64,000 nt of DNA from Grimontia indica (GTDB lineage: Bacteria; Pseudomonadota; Gammaproteobacteria; Enterobacterales; Vibrionaceae): the NCBI RefSeq assembly GCF_000333895.2, contig NZ_ANFM02000018.1, forward strand, positions 62,001-126,000, read 5' to 3'. Made by a program: the position numbers and the translations under genes. This document shows, one piece after another, positions 1-8,883 of the stretch (the stretch's first letter is position 1; every line of letters begins with the position of its first letter). Below the pieces are notes generated by a model. It was not told the DNA's origin. It did not search any database and saw only the letters and a program-made list of their open reading frames with translations.

Positions 1-28
1 CGCGCTTTCCATGCTTATTTATCGAGGC

Positions 29-1675
29 TTACTCTTCCCATTGAACCAATGTGCCAGATGGCCAGTTCGCACCTGTGTCGTGGTATTTCTTCTCTAACAG
101 ATGACGGCGGATTTTGAGTGTTGGCGTCAGAAGGCCATTTTCGATGCTCCATGGCTCTTTGATCATTAACACGCCTTTGATTTTCGCGTGTGATTCCAAT
201 TCGCCATTAATGGTATCAATCACTTTCTTCACACGGCGCTCATAGCGTTCTTTGTCAAAATCAGGGAAGTGGTGTGGCAACGCCAGCAGGATAGGCCCTG
301 GCATACCAGACCCCACTAGACACATCATTTCTATATTGCTGAGCTCGAACAAGCGCTTCTCGATAGGTACTGGCGCAACAAATTTACCTTTCGCTGTCTT
401 GAAGGTGTCATTCTTGCGGCCTTGGATGGTGAGAAAGCCTTCGTTATCTAAGAAGCCGATATCGCCTGTGTGCAGCCAGCCATCAACAATGGTTTCAGCG
501 GACGCTTCAGGGTTTTTGTAGTAACCGGTGAACAAACCTTGGCTGCGAACCAGAATTTCTTCGTCTTCCGCAATTTTGATTTCGACACCTGGCCCTGCGT
601 TACCCACAGAGCCAATTTTGTCACTGCGGAACGGATAGTTCAGGGTGCTGTAAGCGTAGGATTCGGTCATACCCCAGGCTTCAGTAATGTTAAGCCCCAG
701 TCTTTCATACCAGCGCAGCAACGCAGCGGAAACCGGCGCTGAACCACATCCCAGAACACGAGCCTGATCCAAACCGAGATTCGTCGCCACTTTCTTCTTA
801 ATCAGGCCAGAAATGATAGGCAGCTTAAGCAGGAAGTTAAGTTTGCTATCTGGCAGTTTTTCTTGAATACGTTGCTGGAACAGGGTCCACAAGCGAGGCA
901 CCGAAATAAACAGGGTAGGGCGATGCATCTTCACGTCTTCAATGAAGGTATCGAGCGACTCAGGGAAGGCTGTGCAGATACCTGCATTCATTGCCGTCGC
1001 CATGATATAGACGCGCTCTGTGATATGCGCCAGAGGAAGGTAAGAGAACAGTCGCTCGCCTTCACGCATACCAATGTGATTAATCAATTGCTGCGCAGAC
1101 CAAGCATGTGCACCGTAAGTCAGCATTGCACCTTTCGGTAAGCCTGAAGTGCCCGAGGTATAAACAATAGACATCAGTTCATCGTCTTGGTGATCAGGCT
1201 TCACGTCCGCACGATCGTTTTGGGCAATCAAGTCTTTCCAATCGTAACCGCAATTAATGGTTGGGTAAGGGAAAGCAATGGTAGGAATATCTGCACGATC
1301 AACTAAAGAATCCTTCAGTGCTTGTGTGTCATCCAATTTACCCACGAACAGGGCTTTGGATTCACTGTGATCAAGCACATGAGAGATGGTTTCCGTACCG
1401 GCTGTTGGGAAGATAGGCACACTGATGTAGCTGCCGAGCATCATCGCTAAGTCAGCGGTGAACCACTCTGCACAGTTTTTTGAGATCAGTGCGACGCGAT
1501 CTCCTGGCTCGAGACCCATGCCACGCAGGGCAGTGACGATACGTAACGCTTGGTCAACGACATCGGAGTAGGTGAAGTCGTTGAACTTCCGGTTAATGAT
1601 CTGTCGAAGAAAGATTTCATTGGGGCGTTCTTCAGCCCAGCGCAGCATTTGTAGATATGGTTTTTGTTGAGCCAT
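29..1675 (-). CDS. Long-chain acyl-CoA synthetase (AMP-forming)
   Basis: This enzyme activates a fatty or other carboxylic acid to its CoA thioester through an acyl-adenylate. It is 548 residues long, the usual size for the COG1022 branch of the ANL superfamily. The phosphate-binding motif YTSGTSGLPKGA lies at about residues 172-183, WGMTES near 335 and DGWLHTGDIG near 400. The C-terminal GLLTPTLKIRRHLLEKKY is typical of long-chain acyl-CoA synthetases. The gene is transcribed towards the left edge and stands alone. A TetR-family regulator lies upstream in the opposite direction and could control it, but nothing in the sequence proves that. The exact substrate cannot be read from the sequence. 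Confidence 0.9.
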   Translation of the reverse strand: MAQQKPYLQMLRWAEERPNEIFLRQIINRKFNDFTYSDVVDQALRIVTALRGMGLEPGDRVALISKNCAEWFTADLAMMLGSYISVPIFPTAGTETISHVLDHSESKALFVGKLDDTQALKDSLVDRADIPTIAFPYPTINCGYDWKDLIAQNDRADVKPDHQDDELMSIVYTSGTSGLPKGAMLTYGAHAWSAQQLINHIGMREGERLFSYLPLAHITERVYIMATAMNAGICTAFPESLDTFIEDVKMHRPTLFISVPRLWTLFQQRIQEKLPDSKLNFLLKLPIISGLIKKKVATNLGLDQARVLGCGSAPVSAALLRWYERLGLNITEAWGMTESYAYSTLNYPFRSDKIGSVGNAGPGVEIKIAEDEEILVRSQGLFTGYYKNPEASAETIVDGWLHTGDIGFLDNEGFLTIQGRKNDTFKTAKGKFVAPVPIEKRLFELSNIEMMCLVGSGMPGPILLALPHHFPDFDKERYERRVKKVIDTINGELESHAKIKGVLMIKEPWSIENGLLTPTLKIRRHLLEKKYHDTGANWPSGTLVQWEE

Positions 1676-2133
1676 AAAAGGACCCCGTATAACTGTAGGG
1701 AAAAGAGTTTGTTTTTAATTCTATGTTACTAGTTTGTTAAATTAGGCGTCTTATAGGACAAGGGTCAAGCTATTAATTCAAACGCTTGTTCAAATTATGA
1801 TGCATGTAACGCTGCAACAATCAGCGTTAGAGATTTACTGACAAGAATAGCATTTGTCTTTCAGCGTGTTACACCTTGATAACACTTGTTGGTCCAGCTT
1901 ATGCAATGCCCTTCACGCTTCTCATCTTTTTTGCATCTATATGGCTCATAATTTATACGGATGTACTATCTTTAAGACTGTTAAGTTAAGGGTCGGTAGT
2001 CGGTAAACCCTCTTTGTACCAACATAATCAAGCTCTACATACGTGAAATCCATACTAACAACAGCGTTAACAGCGGTAGTAGTGATGTCTTGATTGTTAA
2101 AGCTTACGGAAGCCAAAAAACAGGGATAAAGCT
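1676..2133. other. Divergent intergenic region
   Basis: This 458-base gap lies between two divergent genes and must hold both promoters. The clearest structure is an inverted repeat at 1807-1829, with 8-base arms TAACGCTG and CAGCGTTA around a 7-base loop. It could be an operator or a transcript hairpin. A second GCGTTAACAGCG stretch lies near 2060. No gene was found. Confidence 0.4.
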
Positions 2134-2595
2134 ATGCCAAAGAGAAGCAAAGAAGATACAGAAGTAACCATCAGGTTAATTCTGGATGCAGTGGTCGATC
2201 AGTTGGTGACCTTGGGATATGACAAGATGTCGTATACCACGCTGAGCCAGCAAACGGGGATTTCCAGAACGGGAATTAGCCATCACTTTCCAAAGAAAAC
2301 GGATTTCATCACTCGCTTGGATGACAGGCTACTGGGCATCCTGATTGACAGATTGGACTTGGAAGGCGATAAGCGTTCTTTTATAGAAAGCTGGCTGACA
2401 GCCCTTCGCTCAGACAACCGTTTTATTGCCGTTCTCCGTCTCTTTTTTCTACACACTGTTTCGTCGGAAAATGCCGTGGAATTCACCAGTCATGCCAGCA
2501 GAAAACTGCATGATGTCTGCTGCAACCGCTATGGTGAAGAGTTTGAAAAGGACCTCGAGTGGCTGCTGGGTAAATCCTTACTTACCATGGCTTGA
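2134..2595 (+). CDS. TetR/AcrR-family transcriptional regulator
   Basis: A 153-residue DNA-binding protein. The first ~60 residues form a TetR-type helix-turn-helix (LSQQTGISRTGISHHFPKK, ending in the usual aromatic-F-x-x-K-x-D/E-F pattern). The rest is a short helical domain, smaller than the ~200 residues usual for the family, so the ligand-binding part is reduced. The start is supported by an AGGGA ribosome site about 8 bases upstream. It lies divergent from the acyl-CoA synthetase and is followed by its own terminator, so it is a single-gene unit. The ligand and the targets are unknown. Confidence 0.8.
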   Translation: MPKRSKEDTEVTIRLILDAVVDQLVTLGYDKMSYTTLSQQTGISRTGISHHFPKKTDFITRLDDRLLGILIDRLDLEGDKRSFIESWLTALRSDNRFIAVLRLFFLHTVSSENAVEFTSHASRKLHDVCCNRYGEEFEKDLEWLLGKSLLTMA

Positions 2596-2618
2596 TAAAG
2601 CCAGCTCGACAGATTTCT

Positions 2619-2646
2619 GAGGCTCCTCTTGAAGGAGCCTTTTTTG
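2619..2646 (+). terminator. Rho-independent terminator after the TetR gene
   Basis: A GGCTCC/GGAGCC stem with a short loop followed by a run of T, about 25 bases after the TetR stop codon. Confidence 0.85.
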
Positions 2647-2825
2647 TGTCCTTCACTTTCTTCTAAAGTGCCCGTTTTCTGTGCGTTAGGAGCCTATTTT
2701 TGATCTGAAACAGTAAAAGGCCAAAAAAGGGCTTCTCATTCAAATTTAAGTTGAATTGTTCAAAATTAATTTAATAATGGGCTCTCGAGTTCGAATCCTA
2801 CACCCATTTGCCAACGAGATTTTTC

Positions 2826-4025
2826 ATGAGCAATTCACTAGTACTGGTCCTTAACGCGGGCAGTTCCTCTCTTAAATTCGCATTGATGAACGCACAAACC
2901 GGAGAAGCGATTCTTTCTGGTCTGGGCGAGTGCTTCGGCCTAGAAGATGCGCGCATTAGCTGGAAACGCGAAGGCCAAGACAAGCAAGAAGCCATGCTGG
3001 AACAAGGTGGTAACCATCACGAGAAAGCAGTAAGCCTGATTGTTGAGCTGGTGGAGAGCATGGATGTTGGCAGCCAACTGGTTGCAATTGGCCACCGTGT
3101 TGTTCACGGCGGCGAGAAATTTGCTGATGCGACGCTTCTGAACGAAGACGTATTGGCAGAAATTGAAGCACTGAGCGATCTTGCGCCGCTGCACAACCCA
3201 GCTAACGTGATGGGTATCCGTGCGGCAATGAAAGCTTTCCCAGCGCTGCCTCAGGTGGCAGTGTTCGACACCGCTTTCCACCAAAGCATGCCGCAGAAGG
3301 CATTCACTGGTGCCATCTCTAACGAGTTGTACACGGACTACGGTATTCGTCGCTACGGTTTCCACGGTACCAGCCACTACTTCGTGACTCGCGAAGCAGC
3401 AAAACAGCTGGGCAAACAAGTTGAAGAAGCTAACTTCATCTCTGTTCACCTGGGCAACGGCGCTTCTGTGTGTGCGGTTCGAAATGGTCAGTCTGTTGAT
3501 ACTTCCATGGGCTTCACTCCGCTTTCAGGTCTGATGATGGGCACCCGTTGTGGTGACCTTGACCCAGGTATTATTGAATTCCTGCTGAAGAAAGGCTGGA
3601 GCCAGGAGCAAGTGTTCGAAGCTCTGAACAAGAAATCAGGTTTCTTGGGTGTATCAGGCCTGACTTCAGATGCGCGCGGCATTCTGGAAGCGATGGAAAG
3701 TGGTCATGAAGGTGCGAAACTGGCGTTCGAAGTCTTCACTTACCGTGTAGCCAAGTACATTGGTTCTTACATGATTCCTTTGGATAGCATCGACGCGATC
3801 ATCTTTACCGGTGGTATCGGTGAGAACTCACTGCCTATCCGTCGTGAAATCCTGAAGAACCTGAAGCTTCTGGGCTTTGTGGAAGATGAAGCAGGTAACG
3901 AAGCAGCACGTTTCGGCAACGGCGGTGTTATTGCTAAATCTGACATGCTTGGCGCGGTTGCGATTGTTATCCCAACCAACGAAGAATTCGTGATTGCCTC
4001 TCAAGCCGCTGAATTTACAAAGTAA
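2826..4025 (+). CDS. ackA: Acetate kinase
   Basis: Interconverts acetyl phosphate + ADP and acetate + ATP in the cytoplasm. The start chosen (2826) gives 399 residues, matching the ~400 of the family. An in-frame start 18 bases earlier adds residues that the family lacks. Family signatures are visible: VLNAGSSSLKF near the N terminus, GHRVVHGG, FDTAFHQSMP, HLGNGAS in the phosphate-binding loop and FTGGIGENS. Acetyl phosphate made by Xsc further right in the window is a substrate for this enzyme, so it may serve sulfonate metabolism as well as overflow metabolism. Its usual partner pta is not adjacent. The terminator just after the gene is interrupted (see the mobile-element entry), and a diverged copy of the gene's 3' end lies at 12322-12380. 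Confidence 0.97.
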   Translation: MSNSLVLVLNAGSSSLKFALMNAQTGEAILSGLGECFGLEDARISWKREGQDKQEAMLEQGGNHHEKAVSLIVELVESMDVGSQLVAIGHRVVHGGEKFADATLLNEDVLAEIEALSDLAPLHNPANVMGIRAAMKAFPALPQVAVFDTAFHQSMPQKAFTGAISNELYTDYGIRRYGFHGTSHYFVTREAAKQLGKQVEEANFISVHLGNGASVCAVRNGQSVDTSMGFTPLSGLMMGTRCGDLDPGIIEFLLKKGWSQEQVFEALNKKSGFLGVSGLTSDARGILEAMESGHEGAKLAFEVFTYRVAKYIGSYMIPLDSIDAIIFTGGIGENSLPIRREILKNLKLLGFVEDEAGNEAARFGNGGVIAKSDMLGAVAIVIPTNEEFVIASQAAEFTK

Positions 4026-4061
4026 TTAAGCGCGAGAAGCTAAAAAAGAAAAGCCGCTGAT

Positions 4062-4131
4062 TGAACTGACCCCCAATAGTTGGACAACCTATTATTGGGG
4101 GTCTTTTTATGTCCAAATACAATCGCGGGTA
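4062..4131 (+). mobile_element. Probable IS3-family (IS150-type) left-end remnant
   Basis: The sequence starts TGAACTGACCCCC, a form common at IS150-group ends, and contains an inverted repeat around AGTTGGACA. Some 45 bases in, an ATG opens a short frame reading MSKYNRGYQ, as an IS3-type OrfA might begin, but no transposase follows. It begins inside the loop of a terminator whose left half (AAAAGCCGCTGA, 4049-4060) directly follows ackA; the intact form of that terminator is at 12405-12437. The hairpin ACCCCCAATA/TATTGGGGGT followed by TTTTT may now end ackA transcription itself. The IS assignment rests on recalled end sequences, not on a search. Confidence 0.4.
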
Positions 4132-5019
4132 TCAGTGGTTTTCGGTAGAGAATGCCTCGACCAAACACAGTGTCAACATCCGGAGGATCTCCAGCTTCAA
4201 ATCCCGCATGCGAAGATTGATATATACATTTGGCAGTTTGGGCAGCTGCGCTGAGACCGGGGCCTTGACTAATCCGTCTTGAAGCACGGAAGACAATGAG
4301 AAGAAGAGACCCTCATCACCCGCTACATACAACACGGCTTCATCGGTATCTCTTGCTTCGTGCACTCTATCTGTTGAAATACCTGAACGGCGAAGCGTGT
4401 TTTCAACCAAGACACTAATCTCGCACTTCTGCCGATAGATGATGGGCAGCGGGCGCTGATAACAACTTTCGCTGTCCTGAGCACATAGCCATACGAGTTT
4501 TCGAATAGCTAACACTCTGCCATCAGGTATGGGAAAGGGGTCAATTGAAAGAACAATATCTAACTCTGACTGCTCGAAAGCCGCTTGCAGCTGGCTTGCG
4601 TCTGAAGTCACTACGTTTACCTGGTGGTTGCCTGAGCGTTTGAATGCACGAACGGCTCTGGGTATCGAGGGATGAATGATTTCCGCCGGTACCCCCAAGG
4701 ATAGGATTGTTGGCTTGTTGTTTTCGCGTGTTGCAAATAGAGCTTCGCGATTAGTCTCCAGCAATCGAAGGGAGTGAGGGAGCAACCTTGCGCCAGCCGG
4801 TGTCAGGCTAACACCATGAGATGTACGTTGCACCAATTTGGTTCCGACGACTTCCTCCAGTTTTTTGAGTTGCAAAGACGCGGCAGCCTGAGATAACGCC
4901 ATATATTTTGCAGCTTCAGTGACTGAACCGTACTGAGCAACCGTAACGAAACATCTCACCCAGCAGAGGTCCAATAAAGGCTGCGAAGCAAATGACGCTT
5001 GATTTATCCTTCTCTCCAT
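4132..5019 (-). CDS. LysR-family transcriptional regulator
   Basis: A DNA-binding regulator of about 295 residues. The N-terminal winged helix-turn-helix is clear (VTEAAKYMALSQAAASLQL followed by KKLEEVVGTKLVQRTSHGV), and a LysR substrate-binding domain follows. The ATG at 5019, with a GGGCAGGG ribosome site, is preferred over an upstream TTG at 5037. The gene lies downstream of the sugar porin, on the same strand, but has its own promoter flanked by two TreR-like operators (see 5155-5217). It is therefore probably part of the trehalose regulon. Its last codons lie next to the putative IS end, so the extreme C terminus may have been altered. Its target is unknown. Confidence 0.85.
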   Translation of the reverse strand: MERRINQASFASQPLLDLCWVRCFVTVAQYGSVTEAAKYMALSQAAASLQLKKLEEVVGTKLVQRTSHGVSLTPAGARLLPHSLRLLETNREALFATRENNKPTILSLGVPAEIIHPSIPRAVRAFKRSGNHQVNVVTSDASQLQAAFEQSELDIVLSIDPFPIPDGRVLAIRKLVWLCAQDSESCYQRPLPIIYRQKCEISVLVENTLRRSGISTDRVHEARDTDEAVLYVAGDEGLFFSLSSVLQDGLVKAPVSAQLPKLPNVYINLRMRDLKLEILRMLTLCLVEAFSTENH

Positions 5020-5154
5020 CTTCCCTGCCCTTACCAATCATACCTATTCGCTCAACGGGTGAGCTAAAAAATGGCTGTACAGAGTTGGTTTCCTTAAACC
5101 AACAATTGTCGATTTGAAGTTGAATGGCTCCCAGTAAGGTGGCGCAGCAAAAAG

Positions 5155-5217
5155 CATTGGAACCGTTCCCAATATAGCGTAGCACAAGTACACGGTAAAA
5201 CAATTGAGAACGGTTCA
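5155..5217 (-). promoter_or_regulatory. Promoter bracketed by two TreR-like operators, before the LysR gene
   Basis: Reading the minus strand, a -35 like TTTACC (5194-5199) and a -10 TATATT (5171-5176) are 17 bases apart. A palindrome at 5157-5172 (TTGGAACCGTTCCCAA on the plus strand) covers the expected start site and is identical to the treB-proximal operator at 10341-10356. A weaker half-matching palindrome (TGAGAACGGTTCA, 5205-5217) lies just upstream of the -35. The arrangement suggests repression by TreR or a close LacI-family relative. Confidence 0.65.
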
Positions 5218-5326
5218 CAGCCAAGTCGCGGCTAAAAAAACACCAATGACTGGCAGCATTGATGAACAAAGCCTGTCCTGTCTGTCGCAACGGAAAGGCT
5301 ATTGGCAGTATGAAAACGATGAATGA

Positions 5327-6523
5327 TTAGAACCAGACTTCCATTTGAACACCAGTAACGAATTCAGAGTCGCCTTTACTGCCAAATCTATTGCCATCTC
5401 TGTCGGTCATGTAGCTGCCATAGAATCGGATTTCGGGTCTTGCCCAAAAGCTATCACCCATTGACCAGGCCTGAGCGAGTGTGAACTTGCTTCCACCTTG
5501 GTCTTGTTTTCCGTCCTCAGTTTTTGAGAAGTAACCAAGTTCAGCAATGGTTCTTTGTGTATCGCTCCATTTGTACATTGGACGCACGACCGCCGAAAAC
5601 AAATCAGAGTTCCCTTTGCCATTGTTCAGGTCTATGCCACGGTGGTAGGAGAGTTGGTGTCCCATTTCCCACGCTTCGCCAAAACTCACCACACCCCAGT
5701 TAATGATTCGAAAGCCACTTGCATCATTTTGCACATCACTCCCGCGCGCGTAGCCTGTTCCCTGGCCAAAATTAGCAAGCTGATCACCATAGCCGGCAGT
5801 ACCATATTGAAAGGCTGTTTGGTTGAAGCCGTTCTTAAGGTTTTGGTGGATGATCCCAGTGAGGAAAATGCCGTCGTCTGACACTTCATTTCGTTCATCC
5901 TGTTCTGTGGCAAAGTTATAAACGCCAATCAATTCGAGTGTCGCGCTGTCCCAAAGCGGGATATCAGCCAGACGTGCGTCAACTAAGTAGCCTGTCGAGT
6001 TGTCGGTTTTTCCATCCTGAATGAATGCCAGAGACAGTGATTGATCGCCGACTCGAATATTCTCGATACCGCCACCCGTGCCTGAATTATTGAGGAAGAA
6101 GAAATCTGTGATGTGTACGTCTTTACGTTGATAAAAGCGTTTTCCACCCCAAAGTACAGCTTCCGGCGCTGACGCAAACAACCCGGACGCCGTCACGTAA
6201 AATTGCGGCACATTGACCGAATCATCACCGTCAGAGACGTCGGTTTCCCAGCTGCTGCGGCCATCATCCCCTTTCGACAACATCGCTGTCAGTTGCCAGT
6301 TTTGTGCACCTTCCTGCAGCATTTGAACGAAGCCAAACTCGTAGTAATTGTCGCCCTCATTGCCCAAGCGACCGATAGCATTTTTCGCGAATGACTGGTC
6401 ACCTACACCATCACCGCTGATTGCGGTACCAGCACGCGCGTAGCCAGTGAATTCTACTGCTGATGCGGACGCACTGGACAAAACACACATAACAGCAAGT
6501 GTTAGGGGGGTTACTTTTTTCAT
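5327..6523 (-). CDS. Outer-membrane sugar porin, maltoporin (LamB)-like
   Basis: A 398-residue beta-barrel protein with a cleavable signal peptide of about 22 residues (cut after SASASA). It ends in a terminal aromatic residue (VWF), as outer-membrane barrels do. Alternating amphipathic strands and a WxxGKRFYQRKDVHITDFFF stretch resemble maltoporins. A strong AAGGAG ribosome site precedes the ATG. The gene lies on the same strand downstream of treC, so trehalose or another oligosaccharide is the likely cargo. A 663-base gap separates it from treC, so it probably has its own promoter. No TreR-like operator was found in that gap. Substrate specificity is inferred from context. Confidence 0.75.
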   Translation of the reverse strand: MKKVTPLTLAVMCVLSSASASAVEFTGYARAGTAISGDGVGDQSFAKNAIGRLGNEGDNYYEFGFVQMLQEGAQNWQLTAMLSKGDDGRSSWETDVSDGDDSVNVPQFYVTASGLFASAPEAVLWGGKRFYQRKDVHITDFFFLNNSGTGGGIENIRVGDQSLSLAFIQDGKTDNSTGYLVDARLADIPLWDSATLELIGVYNFATEQDERNEVSDDGIFLTGIIHQNLKNGFNQTAFQYGTAGYGDQLANFGQGTGYARGSDVQNDASGFRIINWGVVSFGEAWEMGHQLSYHRGIDLNNGKGNSDLFSAVVRPMYKWSDTQRTIAELGYFSKTEDGKQDQGGSKFTLAQAWSMGDSFWARPEIRFYGSYMTDRDGNRFGSKGDSEFVTGVQMEVWF

Positions 6524-7186
6524 GCCTTACTCCTTGTTATTTTCTTTTCACATTTATGCTCGTACAAAGCGATCTAAATGAATATTTTTAAATTTGCTAA
6601 AATTGGGGTTGATAGGGTGAAAAGGTGACAAACATCAACAAGGAAATAAAACCGGTCACAAAGTGAATTGGTTTTCATGGTCTAATTTTCTGGGCGGAAT
6701 TACAATCTTGATATTAGGGTGGTGAATTGTTTGTTAATGTAATTAGTTGCGTGCAATTAGTAGGTGTTTTATATAATAGGCAAGTCAAGACATTCTTGAG
6801 GAATTTTTACTTTGTCAGTGATATTTGAATTTTTTATATCACGCATTAATTATAATCATAATGTTCGCCATTATTAGCGATTTATCTCTTTGGTTAATGA
6901 TCAACAAATCCTTGGGTGTAAATGATGACAACGATTGCTGCGCGAGGGCAGGCGACCAACGTTCGAGAGCGCAAATGAAGCAATCGTAGAAAGTTGCTCT
7001 ATCATGCTGGCATTTGGGATAAATTCAAGAGGTTACACTTTGTCTCTTAGGAGGCTGTGTTGGCGTGTGATTTTAGAAAATTGAGGAAGGCATCCGGCGG
7101 AAAGAACTTATCATGTGGAAAGTAACCGCCGGAAATTTTCGAAGTGAGAGCATTGATTATTTATACAACGATATTTGCCGTCTTTT
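6524..7186. other. Intergenic region between treC and the porin
   Basis: This 663-base AT-rich gap holds three visible structures. A loose inverted repeat GTGATAT...ATATCAC lies at 6819-6842. A long hairpin lies at 6931-6987, with outer arms ACGATTGCT/AGCAATCGT and inner TGCGC/GCGCA. A GC-rich inverted repeat at 7093-7133 follows treC. The porin promoter should lie in the left third. No convincing gene was found; a 17-codon frame inside the 6931 hairpin lacks a ribosome site. Confidence 0.5.
7093..7133 (-). terminator. Possible terminator after treC
   Basis: 8-base GC-rich arms (TCCGGCGG and CCGCCGGA) around a 25-base loop, 54 bases beyond the treC stop. No clear T run follows on the minus strand, so this could instead be an mRNA-stabilising stem. 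Confidence 0.4.
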
Positions 7187-8851
7187 TTAAAATAATATAG
7201 CGACGCTCTCGAATGGTCTCAATGTCAAAGATGATACGCTTTCGATATTTACGAAATCCTTATAGTTTTGAATAAGTACATCCCCGCCACTCAAGCTTAT
7301 ACCGAAATTATCCAGGGTGACATGGTAGGGTCTGAAATTATTGAGTACAACCATTTCGTTTTTATCATTCTTTCTTCGATAACAAAAAATGTCGAGATGG
7401 TATGGGAGAAGATCTTCATAATCCCCATCTGTAATGATGCTTATTGACTTTCTTAATCGAATTAAATCCCGATAATGATAAAAAACGGACTTATTATCTT
7501 CGATCGACTGTTTTGCATTGATCTCAACTGAGTTACTCGCGCAATTGATCCAAGGCGTGCCAGTTGTGAACCCTGCATTTTTGCTATCATTCCAGTGCAT
7601 CGGCGTACGCGAATTGTCCCGAGATTTAGCGCTCAGTATCGTTAAGACCTCCTCCTTGGGCAGTCCTTTCGCAATGAGCATATGATAGGCATTGAGGCTT
7701 TCAACATCCCTGTAATCGTCGATATTCTGGAAGTTGGGATTGGTCATGCCCAGCTCTTCACCTTGATAAATGTATGGTGTCCCTTGCATAAGGTGGATAG
7801 CGGTGGCTAACATCTTCGCGGATTCGACGCGAAACTTCTTATCGCAACCAAAACGACTAACAATTCTGGGTTGGTCATGATTGCACCAAAAAAGCGCGTT
7901 CCATCCCTGATTGAAAAGTCCCTGTTGCCAATCACGGAAAATTTTCTTCATTTGAAGGAAATCGAAAGGCTCCAACTGCCATTTTTCGCCACAGGGATAA
8001 TCTACTTTGAGATGATGGAAGTTGAATACCATCGATAACTCTTTGCCCGACAGGGATGAATACTGTCGACAGTGCTCCAATGAGGTTGATGACATTTCAC
8101 CGACGGTCACTACACCATATCGCTGGAAGATGGCTTTGTTCATCTCTTGAAGGTATTTGTGAACCTTTGGACCATCGGTGTAAAATCGTCGTCCATCACC
8201 CTCGTTGTCATCAGGGAAATCCTGCTGTTTGGAAATAAGGTTGATGACGTCGAGTCGAAAACCATCTACTCCTTTCTCGGCCCAAAATTGCATGATGTTT
8301 TTGATATTTTGGCGTACTGCCGGGTTTTCCCAGTTTAAATCCGCCTGCTCCTTCGCGAATAAATGTAGGTAGTACTGCCCGCTATGGGCATCAAGCTCCC
8401 AGGCACTGTCACCAAATTTGGACTGCCAGTTATTGGGGGGCTGCCCATTGACCGGATCGCGCCAAATATAGAAATCACGATAGGGATTGTCTTTTGACTC
8501 AAGTGCAGATTGAAACCAGGGGTGAGCCGTCGAGGTGTGGTTGAACACCATGTCCATGATCACGCGAAGACCACGGCTGTGCGCTTGAGCCAGCAGGTCA
8601 TCAAAGTCATCCATGGTGCCGTATTCTGGTGAAATGGTGTAAAAATCAGATACATCGTAACCATTATCGATTTGTGGTGATTGGTAGATTGGCGTGATCC
8701 AAATTGCATCAATACCCAGATAACAGAGGTAATCCAGCTTGCTGATAATTCCTTTGATATCGCCTGAGCCTGAACCTGTAGTGTCGCAAAAGCTCTTTGG
8801 GTATATTTGATAAATGGTGGCTGAACGCCACCATTCATTTGTCTTAGACAT
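7187..8851 (-). CDS. treC: Trehalose-6-phosphate hydrolase (alpha,alpha-phosphotrehalase)
   Basis: Cleaves cytoplasmic trehalose 6-phosphate, delivered by TreB, to glucose and glucose 6-phosphate. The start at 8851 gives 554 residues (E. coli TreC has 551). An upstream extension in the same frame overlaps treB and lacks a ribosome site. GH13 regions are visible in order: DMVFNHTS, GVDGFRLDVINLI with the nucleophile Asp, VVTVGEMSS with the acid/base Glu, and FWCNHDQPR. The N terminus WWRSATIYQIYPKSF is characteristic of this subfamily. It lies 32 bases downstream of treB in one operon repressed through the operators at 10341-10399. Confidence 0.95.
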   Translation of the reverse strand: MSKTNEWWRSATIYQIYPKSFCDTTGSGSGDIKGIISKLDYLCYLGIDAIWITPIYQSPQIDNGYDVSDFYTISPEYGTMDDFDDLLAQAHSRGLRVIMDMVFNHTSTAHPWFQSALESKDNPYRDFYIWRDPVNGQPPNNWQSKFGDSAWELDAHSGQYYLHLFAKEQADLNWENPAVRQNIKNIMQFWAEKGVDGFRLDVINLISKQQDFPDDNEGDGRRFYTDGPKVHKYLQEMNKAIFQRYGVVTVGEMSSTSLEHCRQYSSLSGKELSMVFNFHHLKVDYPCGEKWQLEPFDFLQMKKIFRDWQQGLFNQGWNALFWCNHDQPRIVSRFGCDKKFRVESAKMLATAIHLMQGTPYIYQGEELGMTNPNFQNIDDYRDVESLNAYHMLIAKGLPKEEVLTILSAKSRDNSRTPMHWNDSKNAGFTTGTPWINCASNSVEINAKQSIEDNKSVFYHYRDLIRLRKSISIITDGDYEDLLPYHLDIFCYRRKNDKNEMVVLNNFRPYHVTLDNFGISLSGGDVLIQNYKDFVNIESVSSLTLRPFESVAILF

Positions 8852-8883
8852 GGCTTCTCTCTTCGTATTCATTGGGTTCTGCA

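Noticed and set aside
2788-2814. tRNA-like 3' end (GTTCGAATCC ... CCA) just before ackA
   Set aside because: The T-loop sequence and a CCA are there, but the T-stem arms do not pair and no upstream tRNA body is visible. At best it is a decayed fragment; it overlaps the ackA leader.
2940-3449. 169-codon open frame antisense to ackA
   Set aside because: Shadow of ackA; the Cys/His-rich random composition is typical of antisense frames.
4916-5290. 124-codon frame on the minus strand over the LysR promoter
   Set aside because: It overlaps the LysR N terminus in another frame and covers the promoter and operators; no protein features.
6922-6978. Short ORF MTTIAARGQATNVRERK in the treC-porin gap
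   Set aside because: No ribosome site, and it lies inside a palindromic hairpin that constrains the sequence by itself.
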